Assembly: GCF_014084045.1 (NCBI RefSeq)
Contig: NZ_CP043732.1
Span: 2,480,001 to 2,544,000 of the forward strand
Source of the DNA: Microbacterium esteraromaticum
Lineage (GTDB): Bacteria > Actinomycetota > Actinomycetes > Actinomycetales > Microbacteriaceae
Direction: 5' to 3'
DNA length: 64,000 bases
A program made the translations under genes and the position numbers. The notes under the pieces were generated by a model. It was not told where the DNA came from and searched no databases. It saw only the letters and a list, made by a program, of their open reading frames with translations. Below are positions 56,673 through 64,000 of the stretch, piece after piece; positions within the stretch are counted from its first letter, which is position 1, and every line of letters starts with the position of its first letter.

Positions 56673-57034
56673 TCGACGGTAGTCGTCGCGGTGTCGCCGT
56701 TCATGATGACCGTGCACCCGTAGGTTGCGCGCACTTTCCCGCCGAAGCTGTTCTCGGCGTCGACTGTGCCGGTGACTTCCCACGTCTCGGACCCTCGCGC
56801 GCTTGTGCTGCTGTCGAAGTCGGCAGTGCCGGGTGCTTTCAACAGCTTCTCTATGCGCGCTTCACACTGCGCGATCGACTCGATGTCGTCATTGCTGCCG
56901 TCGTTGCTCCTGAGGCTCGACGCCAGGCAACTCGCGAAGCCGATGATCACGGCTAGAGCGATGACGATCCCGATCACCCATCGGTTGACCTTTGCACGCC
57001 ACGCGTCGTTTGCCTGCGCTTGGGAGTCGGTCAT
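56657..57034 (-). CDS. reverse-strand single-pass membrane protein, likely moron
   Basis: Protein of 125 residues starting at ATG 57034. It has one N-terminal transmembrane helix (WVIGIVIALAVIIGFASCLA) and an external domain with CEARIEKLLKAPGTADFDSS, EVTGTVDAENSFGGKVRATY and a second Cys, giving a likely disulfide. It is the only gene opposed to the late operon, between the chaperone and tape-measure genes, and overlaps the chaperone end by 16 nt. Probably expressed in the lysogen, possibly for exclusion of other phages; not proven. Confidence 0.75.
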   Translation of the reverse strand: MTDSQAQANDAWRAKVNRWVIGIVIALAVIIGFASCLASSLRSNDGSNDDIESIAQCEARIEKLLKAPGTADFDSSTSARGSETWEVTGTVDAENSFGGKVRATYGCTVIMNGDTATTTVDYFEE

Positions 57035-57080
57035 GCCGCTCACGATACCGCTTCGCCTGCCGGAGCACACAAGGGGGTCC

Positions 57081-59897
57081 ATGGCTCAGCGCGTCGTGAA
57101 AGTGGAGCTCATCCTGGCCGCCCAAGGCTTCATGCAGGGCACGGACGCGGCTGCGAAGAAGGTGCGCGAGCTCGGTTCTGAGACCGAGAAGCTGGCGCAG
57201 AAGCGCGAGGCGTTCAATACGCTCGGCACCGCTGCGGTCGGGTTCGGTTCGGCTGTTGCGCTCGGTATTGGCATGGCTGTCGCGAAGTTCGCGGACTTCG
57301 ACCAGCAGATGTCCTATGTGCAGGCAGCCACGCACGAGTCCGCCGCGAACATGAACCTATTGCGGGACGCGGCTCTCGACGCGGGCGCCCGCACGGTGTT
57401 CTCTGCGACGGAGGCTGCAGGGGCGATCGAGGAACTTTCGAAGGCCGGCGTCTCGACGGCGGATATCCTCAGCGGCGGCCTTGACGCGGCTCTGGATCTT
57501 GCTGCTGCTGGCGGCATGCGAGTCGCGGATGCCGCGGCCGTCGCCGCGACGACGCTGAAGCAGTTCGGCCTCGAGGGCCGGGACGCGTCGCACATCGCGG
57601 ATCTGCTCGCAGCGGGCGCGGGCAAGGCGCAGGGTGACGTGTCCGACATGGCTCAGGCACTGAAGCAGGGCGGTCTGGTCGCGAACCAGTTTGGCCTGTC
57701 GGTGGATGAGACGGTCGGTACGCTGTCGGCGTTCGCGTCAGCGGGCATGCTCGGCTCCGACGCAGGGACATCGTTCCGTACGATGCTGCTGCGTCTCGCG
57801 AACCCGACCGGTGAAGCGGCCGAGATGATGCAGGAACTGGGCATCAACGCGTACGACGCGCAGGGCCAGTTCGTCGGCATGCAGTCTCTCGCGGGGCAGC
57901 TGCAGACCAGTCTTTCGGGGTTGACGCAGGAGCAGCAGAACGCGGCTCTGGCGATCATCTTCGGTCAGGACGCGATCCGTGGCGCGAATGTCCTTCTTCA
58001 GGAGGGCGCGGACGGTATCCGCAAGTGGACGACTGAGGTCGACGCTCAGGGGTATGCCGCGGAGACCGCGGCGATGCGATTGGACAACCTGAAGGGCGAT
58101 TGGGAAGCGTTCACGGGCGCGCTGGACACGGCGATGATCTCGATGGGCGAGGGCGCGAACGGTCCGCTACGCGAGTTCGTGCAGGGCCTTACCGGGATGG
58201 TGGACCGATTCAACGATCTGCCCGATTGGGCACAGCAGTCCGCTATCGGCGTCGGCGCTGTGACAGCTGCCGTCGCTCTGGGTGCGGGTGGGTTCATGCT
58301 CGCCGTTCCGAAGGTCGCCGCCTACAACGCCGCGATCGCGACGATGGGTACTGGCGCGCAGCGTGCGTCCCGGTTCGTCACCGGGCTTGGGAAGGCAGTC
58401 GGCATCACTGCCGGGTACTTCCTCCTCGCGAAGGGCGCTGAGGCCGCCGCACGGGGGCTCGGTCAGCTCGGCGACGGTGCGAAGTCCGCGAACGAGACCG
58501 TGTCGCTGCTCCTGAACAAGGACTACGACGGGTTGTTCGAGGGCATGACGAAGGGTGCCGGCGGCGTCAACGATCTCACCGACGCGATGGACAAGCTCCT
58601 CGCGGGCGACTTCGACAACGCCTTCAACCGGTGGGGATCAGACACGTTCGCATTCACTGGCTTCACATCCTCCGTGGGGGAGGCACGCGAACAGTTCGCT
58701 CTCATGGGTGAAGCCCTTGCCGACATGGTGTCTCGTGGCGACGGCGAGCGGGCAAAGTCGATCTTCGCCGATCTTCAGGCGCAGTTCGAGGCGCAGGGAT
58801 ACACAGTCGACCAGCTTAACGAGGTCATGCCGCAGTACAAGGACGCTCTGACCGGCGCAGCGAACGAAGCGAAGATGGCCGGCGACGCGACTGGCGCAGC
58901 CTCTGGTGACCTGTCGGAGATGGAATCCGCAGCGTCGGATGCTGCGACCGCGCTCGACAGCGTCGTGCGGGCGCTGATGGAGGTCGCAGGCGGAGCCATG
59001 TCGGTCAGCGAAGCGAACGACAATGCTCTGTCTTCGATCAACGCGATGACCGATGCTGCAAGCGCCGAGGGAGCGTCTCTCGCGGGCACGAACGACGCGT
59101 CGATCGCGCTTCGCGATTCGATCCGTGAGGTCGAGACGGCGCATCGGGATTCGGCGGTCGCGATCCTAGAGAACGGCGGGACCCTCGACGAGGCGACTGG
59201 CAAGTGGAATGCGGGCCGTGACGCCGTGATCAGGATGCTCGAGGCGAAGGGCATGGACCGCGCAGAAGCGGTCAAGTGGGCAGACCAGAACCTCGGTTCG
59301 GCCTCTCAGGTTCAGGCGGCGATGGGCGAAGTGACGCGCGCCGTGAACAGCATCCCGAAGACGCCCGTCATCGACCTCACCGCGCGCACCAGTCAGGCGT
59401 ACAACGCGCTGATGGGTGTGCAGAGCCTGCTGCGTCGCATCACCGGTAACCACTCGATACATGTGTCGACGGGGCAGGGAGGCCAAGGGGGTCTCACCTT
59501 CGCGACCGGCGGTCTGGTCAATAGCAAGGGAATGAAGGTCAAGAGCTTCGCCTCTGGCGGGTTCGAGCCTGGCATCTACCAGGCTGTCCCGGGCGGTATC
59601 CATCGTTTCGCTGAGGCGGGTTACGACGAGGGCTACGTCACCACTGACCCGAAGTATCTGCCGCAGTCGATCGACACGATGAACGCGTTGGCTGGACGGC
59701 TCGGTCTCGGGCAGCTCGGCAGGATGCCAGCAGCGGCTCCGGTCGTCAACGTGGCGGCACCGTCGTTGGCGGGCATGTCGATCACGGGGCGCCTCGAGGT
59801 TGGCGGTGATGGTCTCGCCCGGATCATCGATGGCCGTATTGAGCGTGCGTTCGAGCCGTCCTCGGATGAGGCGGTCAGGTCAGAGTTCGGCCGGTAG
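57081..59897 (+). CDS. tail tape measure protein
   Basis: Protein of 938 residues from ATG 57081, AAGGGGG upstream. A TP901-type core (AKFADFDQQMSYVQAATHES, AAGAIEELSKAGVSTADILS) is followed by hydrophobic segments near 395-460, long helices and a C-terminal GGLVNSKGMKVKSFASGG region. By the usual relation its length predicts a tail of roughly 140 nm. Confidence 0.94.
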   Translation: MAQRVVKVELILAAQGFMQGTDAAAKKVRELGSETEKLAQKREAFNTLGTAAVGFGSAVALGIGMAVAKFADFDQQMSYVQAATHESAANMNLLRDAALDAGARTVFSATEAAGAIEELSKAGVSTADILSGGLDAALDLAAAGGMRVADAAAVAATTLKQFGLEGRDASHIADLLAAGAGKAQGDVSDMAQALKQGGLVANQFGLSVDETVGTLSAFASAGMLGSDAGTSFRTMLLRLANPTGEAAEMMQELGINAYDAQGQFVGMQSLAGQLQTSLSGLTQEQQNAALAIIFGQDAIRGANVLLQEGADGIRKWTTEVDAQGYAAETAAMRLDNLKGDWEAFTGALDTAMISMGEGANGPLREFVQGLTGMVDRFNDLPDWAQQSAIGVGAVTAAVALGAGGFMLAVPKVAAYNAAIATMGTGAQRASRFVTGLGKAVGITAGYFLLAKGAEAAARGLGQLGDGAKSANETVSLLLNKDYDGLFEGMTKGAGGVNDLTDAMDKLLAGDFDNAFNRWGSDTFAFTGFTSSVGEAREQFALMGEALADMVSRGDGERAKSIFADLQAQFEAQGYTVDQLNEVMPQYKDALTGAANEAKMAGDATGAASGDLSEMESAASDAATALDSVVRALMEVAGGAMSVSEANDNALSSINAMTDAASAEGASLAGTNDASIALRDSIREVETAHRDSAVAILENGGTLDEATGKWNAGRDAVIRMLEAKGMDRAEAVKWADQNLGSASQVQAAMGEVTRAVNSIPKTPVIDLTARTSQAYNALMGVQSLLRRITGNHSIHVSTGQGGQGGLTFATGGLVNSKGMKVKSFASGGFEPGIYQAVPGGIHRFAEAGYDEGYVTTDPKYLPQSIDTMNALAGRLGLGQLGRMPAAAPVVNVAAPSLAGMSITGRLEVGGDGLARIIDGRIERAFEPSSDEAVRSEFGR

Positions 59898-59910
59898 GAC
59901 CCGGCATTCG

Positions 59911-59943
59911 GGAGGGGCGTGGACGGTCTGTCTGCGCCCCTCC
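59911..59943 (+). terminator. hairpin after the tape measure gene
   Basis: GGAGGGGCG (59911-59919) pairs perfectly with 59935-59943, 13 nt after the tape-measure stop. No T-run. Confidence 0.5.
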
Positions 59944-59965
59944 GTCATATCCAAGGGAGCGTGTC

Positions 59966-60112
59966 ATGGGTTACCGGATCTTCGACAGGACGGGCCGCCT
60001 GGTGGGCGGGGATGACGAGCTCGACGGTGAGGTGCGGCGCGCGGCCGCTGACGTCGACGGGTACGTGCTCGACGACGCGGACAAGGTCGTCTTCGACGCT
60101 CGGGGGGTCTGA
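59966..60112 (+). CDS. 48-residue acidic phage protein
   Basis: Starts at ATG 59966 with AAGGGAG upstream; MGYRIFDRTGRLVGGDDELD then an acidic helix. TGATG overlap with the FN3 gene. Unknown function. Confidence 0.58.
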   Translation: MGYRIFDRTGRLVGGDDELDGEVRRAAADVDGYVLDDADKVVFDARGV

Positions 60113-61722
60113 TGGCCTACGACGCCAGCATCTCGGGCCCCTACTCGGGCCGCCCGGCGTTCGACCAGTACCTGTATGTGCGGCGGGACCAGACCCAGGC
60201 GCGCCGCTCGTCCTATGCATACGAGGTTCGGGCTCGGAACCCTGAACGGCGCACGCAGACATACGCGCTGAGCAACTTCCCGCTGGCGGTGAACGTCGGC
60301 GGGCAGATCTTCGAACACGAGCACAACCTCGACTTCCGTGGCGGTCAGGAGTACATCACCCTGGCTACTGGGTCCACGGGCTGGTTCGATCACAACAGCG
60401 CCGGTGAGCTGACCATCGTCATCGATACGTGGCATGGTCCCGCGGGCGTTTTCGGGTCCGCTGATCCGGCCCCGCTGTACTTCGTGACGGACACGATCAA
60501 GCCGGAGACCCCGACCGGGCTGTCGGCGACGCGGGTATCGGATTCGCAGCAGACCCTGAACGTGACGGTGCCGTGGGGTGCGGTCAAGATGGTGTGGCAG
60601 CGATCCACGGACGACGGTGCCTGGCAGACGCTCGCGACGGTGACCGCGTCAGGCACATACACGGACAAGTCGACGCAGGCGAACCGAAAGTACACGTACC
60701 GGGTGGCGGCGTCGAACGGTGGCGGGCAGGGCCCGTGGTCGTCGACCGCGACGATCTACACGTCCCCGGCCGCGCCGACCGGTGTGTCGGCGGCCCGCAC
60801 CGCGGCGGACGACATCCGGGTCGATGCATCCGGCCGGCCCGCGTGGGCGACGTCGTTCAACATCCGCGACGGCGGGGCGCTGGTCGCGTCGGGTGTGAGC
60901 CTGCCGTGGACGCATGTCGACCCGAACCCGGCGGACACGCACACGTACACGGTGCAGGGCGTCGTCTCGGGGATCGCGGGGGCGTGGTCGTCGCCGTCGA
61001 ACACGGTGCAGCTGATCAGCCCGCCGTCGCCGCCGCAGTCCCTGAGCCCGAATGGTGCGGTGGCGCCGTCGGATGAGAGCGTGACGTTGTCGTGGGTGCA
61101 CAGCCCGGTCGATTCGTCACCGCAGTCGGCGTACGAGTTGCAGTATCGGGCCCCGGGTGGGGCGTGGACGGTACTCACCGGCACGACTGCGCAGGCCAGG
61201 GCGGTGACGCTGCCTGTCGGGGCGGTTGAGTGGCAGGTGCGCACGAAGGGCGCGCACCCGGATTGGTCGCCGTGGTCGGCGACAGCGTCGTTCACCGTCA
61301 TCGACCGACCTGGTGTCGCCGTCGTTCAGCCCGCGGACACGTGGGACGCGTCAACCCTGACCGCGGTGTGGACCTGGTTCCAGGCTCAAGGTCGGCCGCA
61401 GTCCGCCTGGCGGGTGGAGCTGCTCGACGCGACCGGCACGGTCGTGGAGTCCCGGACCGGGTCCGGTGCGACGGCGACGCTGCAGCTGGCCACGCGCCTC
61501 ACTGAGGGTGCGTGGACGGTGCGCGCGCAGGCCGCGACCGGTGAGGTGTGGTCGGCATGGGGCGTGGAAGCATTCACCGTCGCGTTCACCCCGCCCGTGG
61601 AGCCCGTGCTCACTGGCGTGTGGGACGAATCGCAGGGCGGCGTGCAGATCACTGTCTCGGGTGAACAATTCGGCGTCGCCGTTCTCGACGAAGGCGCCTG
61701 GTACGCAGAGGTTGGAGTTTGA
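60112..61722 (+). CDS. fibronectin type III-repeat minor tail protein
   Basis: Protein of 536 residues. An N-terminal region (about 1-125) is followed by four FN3-like repeats, seen as PETPTGLSATRVSDSQQTLN, AAPTGVSAARTAADDIRVDA, SPPQSLSPNGAVAPSDES and a last block with WRVELLDATGTVVESR. FN3 repeats on tail proteins may bind host surface glycans. Located where tail-tip proteins are expected. Confidence 0.85.
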   Translation: MAYDASISGPYSGRPAFDQYLYVRRDQTQARRSSYAYEVRARNPERRTQTYALSNFPLAVNVGGQIFEHEHNLDFRGGQEYITLATGSTGWFDHNSAGELTIVIDTWHGPAGVFGSADPAPLYFVTDTIKPETPTGLSATRVSDSQQTLNVTVPWGAVKMVWQRSTDDGAWQTLATVTASGTYTDKSTQANRKYTYRVAASNGGGQGPWSSTATIYTSPAAPTGVSAARTAADDIRVDASGRPAWATSFNIRDGGALVASGVSLPWTHVDPNPADTHTYTVQGVVSGIAGAWSSPSNTVQLISPPSPPQSLSPNGAVAPSDESVTLSWVHSPVDSSPQSAYELQYRAPGGAWTVLTGTTAQARAVTLPVGAVEWQVRTKGAHPDWSPWSATASFTVIDRPGVAVVQPADTWDASTLTAVWTWFQAQGRPQSAWRVELLDATGTVVESRTGSGATATLQLATRLTEGAWTVRAQAATGEVWSAWGVEAFTVAFTPPVEPVLTGVWDESQGGVQITVSGEQFGVAVLDEGAWYAEVGV

Positions 61723-61724
61723 AT

Positions 61725-62912
61725 ATGGTCCGCAAGTATCTCGTGACTGAGAACGAGTTCCTGTCGGCGACAGTAGATGCCGCCGACGGGCACCTGCGGT
61801 TCACCCGCGACAACGGACAGGTCGTCGATGCAGGAAAAGTGTCGGGCGATGTGACTCCGGAGGCGCTCGCTGCTGCGACTGCGGCTGAGACCGCTGCACA
61901 GCAGGCGGGTGCGGCGCGAGATCAAGCGCAGCAGATTGCGCTCGGCAACGCGTATGCGGCGCTGGGCGCCGTATTCAAGGTGCAGGCCACACCTCCCGCC
62001 GCGGCGACCGAGAACGGACTGCCGGTCCTGTGGATCGACACGACCGAACAGCTGGTGCCAACACCAGCGCTACCGCCGTCTCCGTCGTGGAATGACACGC
62101 TCTCGCGCTTCACTGTTCCAACTGGTGTGATCGGGGTGGACTATGTGTGGACGTCCGGAGGTGGCGGTGTTGGCGCGACGCTCACACCGGGTGCGACCCT
62201 GTCAACGACAGGAACGTATCCACGCACAGTGACCATCACGCCAGTGGCTAAGCCGGGGTATGTTCTTGCATCCGGCGTGCGGCCATTCGTGCACGACTTC
62301 TACGATCCGAACGTCTTGACCGTGCTCACGTCCGACGGATTCTCCGGGGGAGCATCATCCTCCATCATCGGTCGATCTCTGGACCTCGCGCTTGGTGGAT
62401 CGGCGGCGTCGTGGAGTGGCGATGATCTCTGGCAGATCAACGCATCCGCGCAGCTCGAGAAGAAGGCGGGTCTCGCGGGCATCGGAAGGATCGTCCTTGC
62501 GGGTGGGTTGATCGCGAGCAACTACCGTGTGGAATTCGATGTCGTCTCGATCTCCGGCGAAGGACAATTTGGCACTGCCGCGGGGCTCGTCGTTGGGATT
62601 CGGAACCAGTCGGGATCTCCGTACCAGTTCGAGCTTTCCATCGGCGGCCGGGGGGCCGGCTCATCGCGGCTGTTCTGTGGCGGCGTCGAGACGACACTGA
62701 GCAATCAGACCAGCAACGTTGGTCACTGGGTGCTGCAGAAGGTCGGAACGACGATCACGATCACTGGACCGAACGGTACGCCGCAGGTGGTCGACAAGTC
62801 AGATGCCAGTCTCATCCCCGGCGTGTCGAGCAAGGAGCTGTGGGTGCGGGTCACGCAGACCGCTATGGGCGTGACGGTGGACAACCTCAAGCTCACCAAG
62901 GTGGGTGCCTGA
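61725..62912 (+). CDS. minor tail / tail-fibre-like protein
   Basis: Protein of 395 residues from ATG 61725 with GGAG seven nt upstream. The N-terminus has EFLSATVDAADGHLRFTRDN; a helical linker rich in alanine (ALAAATAAETAAQQAGAARD) resembles fibre coiled coils; the C-terminal half (SNYRVEFDVVSISGEGQFG, SPYQFELSIGGRGAG) looks like a concanavalin-type beta-sandwich. Probably contacts the host. Confidence 0.7.
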   Translation: MVRKYLVTENEFLSATVDAADGHLRFTRDNGQVVDAGKVSGDVTPEALAAATAAETAAQQAGAARDQAQQIALGNAYAALGAVFKVQATPPAAATENGLPVLWIDTTEQLVPTPALPPSPSWNDTLSRFTVPTGVIGVDYVWTSGGGGVGATLTPGATLSTTGTYPRTVTITPVAKPGYVLASGVRPFVHDFYDPNVLTVLTSDGFSGGASSSIIGRSLDLALGGSAASWSGDDLWQINASAQLEKKAGLAGIGRIVLAGGLIASNYRVEFDVVSISGEGQFGTAAGLVVGIRNQSGSPYQFELSIGGRGAGSSRLFCGGVETTLSNQTSNVGHWVLQKVGTTITITGPNGTPQVVDKSDASLIPGVSSKELWVRVTQTAMGVTVDNLKLTKVGA

Positions 62913-62913
62913 G

Positions 62914-64000
62914 ATGGTCGCACTGATCCGGCGGTATCAGGCGGACAGCGGCGAGTGGGTTCCCACTGTGCCTAAGCGATGGGACGGATACGGGTGGAGC
63001 CGGCCAGTCGAAGACTATACGACGGTGCGGCGATCACCATTCGATCCATACCTGGCGGCAGGAACCGTGTTCCAGCGCGACGTGTCGCAGATGCCGCTCG
63101 CCACGAAGTCCGTCGCGCAAGCGCAGTGGATGCGAGATCACATCAACTACGGCTCCGGCTATGGGCCGACAGCCCTCAACACGAGTGTCAACGGAACGCA
63201 TCCCGTGCAGGTTCATTTGGTGGACTCCCGAATCCCGGGAATGAACCGAATCCACATGACTTGCGGTGACATCGGCGTGACCGGCTACGGCGCTGAGGTC
63301 CTCTCGGGATGGGTTCCGTGGCCCAAATGGCTAGACGCATCCTCACTGCAAGCGGGCCAGGACTCGTCGGTGGTGATCGTTGATCTCGGGTCCGGCCTGG
63401 TCCGCGAGTACTACTACGTGGAGCAGACTGCGGGTTACACCAACCGCTTCACGGCGTGGGTCGGCGGGATATCGCTCTACAACCGAGATCTCATCGACCT
63501 CGCGGAGCGGAACTATCCCCTGCAATTGCAGATGGGAAGGAACACTGTGGTCCGCATGCACAACTGGGCGGGATGGATCGACATCGCGGGAGCCCGACGC
63601 GGTGTGATCGATCATGCGGTTGCGTTCACCTGTGCGAACATGGCTCTCCCCGACAGTCTCGGCGAAGCGATCGACCCGGACGGCGTGCGCTACATCACGA
63701 AGGGAGCATCGTGGCCCGGACTGAGCGGTGACGGAGACACCGCAAATCCATCTGATGAGGTGCCGATACACGGGCAATGGGCACGCCTCCCGACGACGCT
63801 CGACCTGTCCCCGTCTGGGCCTTACCCGCCGTTCCTGCGTATGGTGATCCGTGCGATCCAGAAGTACGGGATGGTGTGCACCGACTCCAACAACTTCGTG
63901 CACGCCTTCAACGCAGAGCCGGGCTTCTACGAGAGACAGTTCCTCGGCGTGGACCCGTGGTCAAGCGGTGGGGACGTGACGGCGAAGTATCGCGAGCTGA
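62914..64000 (+). CDS. putative receptor-binding/tail-tip protein, cut by window edge
   Basis: An open frame from ATG 62914 runs 362 codons to the window end with no stop. It starts MVALIRRYQADSGEWVPTVP and contains PFDPYLAAGTVFQRDVSQMP, then ARRGVIDHAVAFTCANMALP and RMVIRAIQKYGMVCTDSNN. The pattern IDHA...F followed by R.I.A.Q.YGM...D resembles a domain of secreted actinobacterial proteins of unknown function, suggesting a cell-surface-binding or polysaccharide-acting tail protein. Confidence 0.65.
   Translation, partial: MVALIRRYQADSGEWVPTVPKRWDGYGWSRPVEDYTTVRRSPFDPYLAAGTVFQRDVSQMPLATKSVAQAQWMRDHINYGSGYGPTALNTSVNGTHPVQVHLVDSRIPGMNRIHMTCGDIGVTGYGAEVLSGWVPWPKWLDASSLQAGQDSSVVIVDLGSGLVREYYYVEQTAGYTNRFTAWVGGISLYNRDLIDLAERNYPLQLQMGRNTVVRMHNWAGWIDIAGARRGVIDHAVAFTCANMALPDSLGEAIDPDGVRYITKGASWPGLSGDGDTANPSDEVPIHGQWARLPTTLDLSPSGPYPPFLRMVIRAIQKYGMVCTDSNNFVHAFNAEPGFYERQFLGVDPWSSGGDVTAKYREL

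Larger units (their letters stand above)
28961..64000. mobile_element. siphovirus-type prophage, left and central part
   Basis: From the 3' end of tRNA-Arg to the window edge: immunity, early, replication/recombination, DNA modification, packaging, head and tail modules in the usual order. GC is lower and more variable than in the host part. No integrase, endolysin or holin is found, and the right attachment site is beyond the window. Gene order and the HK97-type capsid support a temperate siphovirus of an actinobacterium. Confidence 0.95.

Overview
The window reads as a high-GC actinobacterial chromosome, most like Microbacteriaceae/Microbacterium (inferred from gene content, codon use and promoter style; no database was searched). 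It has two parts: ordinary chromosome from 1 to about 28,960, and the left and central part of an integrated siphovirus-type prophage from about 28,961 to the right edge. The prophage continues past 64,000, so its lysis genes, right attachment site and probably its integrase are not seen.

Chromosome: two overlapping CNNM/CBS membrane proteins (246-2620); a divergent pair, YqjM-type flavin oxidoreductase and NAD(P)HX dehydratase, sharing a perfectly palindromic 50-bp promoter region; a DUF2029-type membrane protein, a thiamine-binding protein and a NUDIX hydrolase; metX and metY for methionine from homoserine (6903-9561, minus); an SDR, uracil-DNA glycosylase, GNAT and unknown protein in one overlapping plus-strand operon (9714-12401); a minus-strand scavenging cluster with an alpha/beta hydrolase, a five-gene Dpp/Opp-type ABC importer, a broken NCS1 permease and a nucleoside deaminase (12460-19547); a Tyr/Ser phosphatase fused tightly to a polysaccharide-lyase remnant; a tandem-hairpin repeat; a DtxR-box-controlled siderophore-interacting-type protein; arginase-family, PspA and TPM-domain genes; then DUF3097, trmB, a CPBP-type protease, DUF1304 and tRNA-Arg(CCG). 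Several chromosomal genes have a TAnnnT box only 6-7 nt upstream of the start codon, suggesting leaderless mRNAs.

Prophage: the tRNA-Arg gene is the likely attachment site. Next come a leftward ImmA-type protease and Xre-like repressor, an operator region with a perfect 16-bp inverted repeat and a third related site, and a rightward, apparently leaderless early promoter. The early/middle region (29,923-47,407) is a dense run of mostly overlapping small genes: excisionase-like HTH, RecE-like nuclease and partner, RusA resolvase, SSB, replication protein, six HNH endonucleases (one frameshifted), a Mom-like DNA-modification protein, a beta-class DNA methyltransferase, a Pth2-like protein, and a noncoding island with a candidate small RNA and a phage tRNA-Trp(CCA). 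The late operon (47,508 to the edge) is terS, terL, portal, MuF-like, scaffold, HK97-type capsid, head-tail connectors, major tail protein, tail-assembly chaperone with a T-TTT-TTC -1 frameshift site, a reverse-strand membrane moron, tape measure, FN3 tail protein and tail-tip/receptor-binding candidates.

The least conventional signals are the Mom-like protein near a second modification enzyme, the Pth2-like protein together with a phage tRNA-Trp and a promoter-hairpin-terminator RNA, and the symmetric divergent leaderless promoter on the chromosome. Two phage genes carry single-base homopolymer frameshifts that may be decay or sequencing error.
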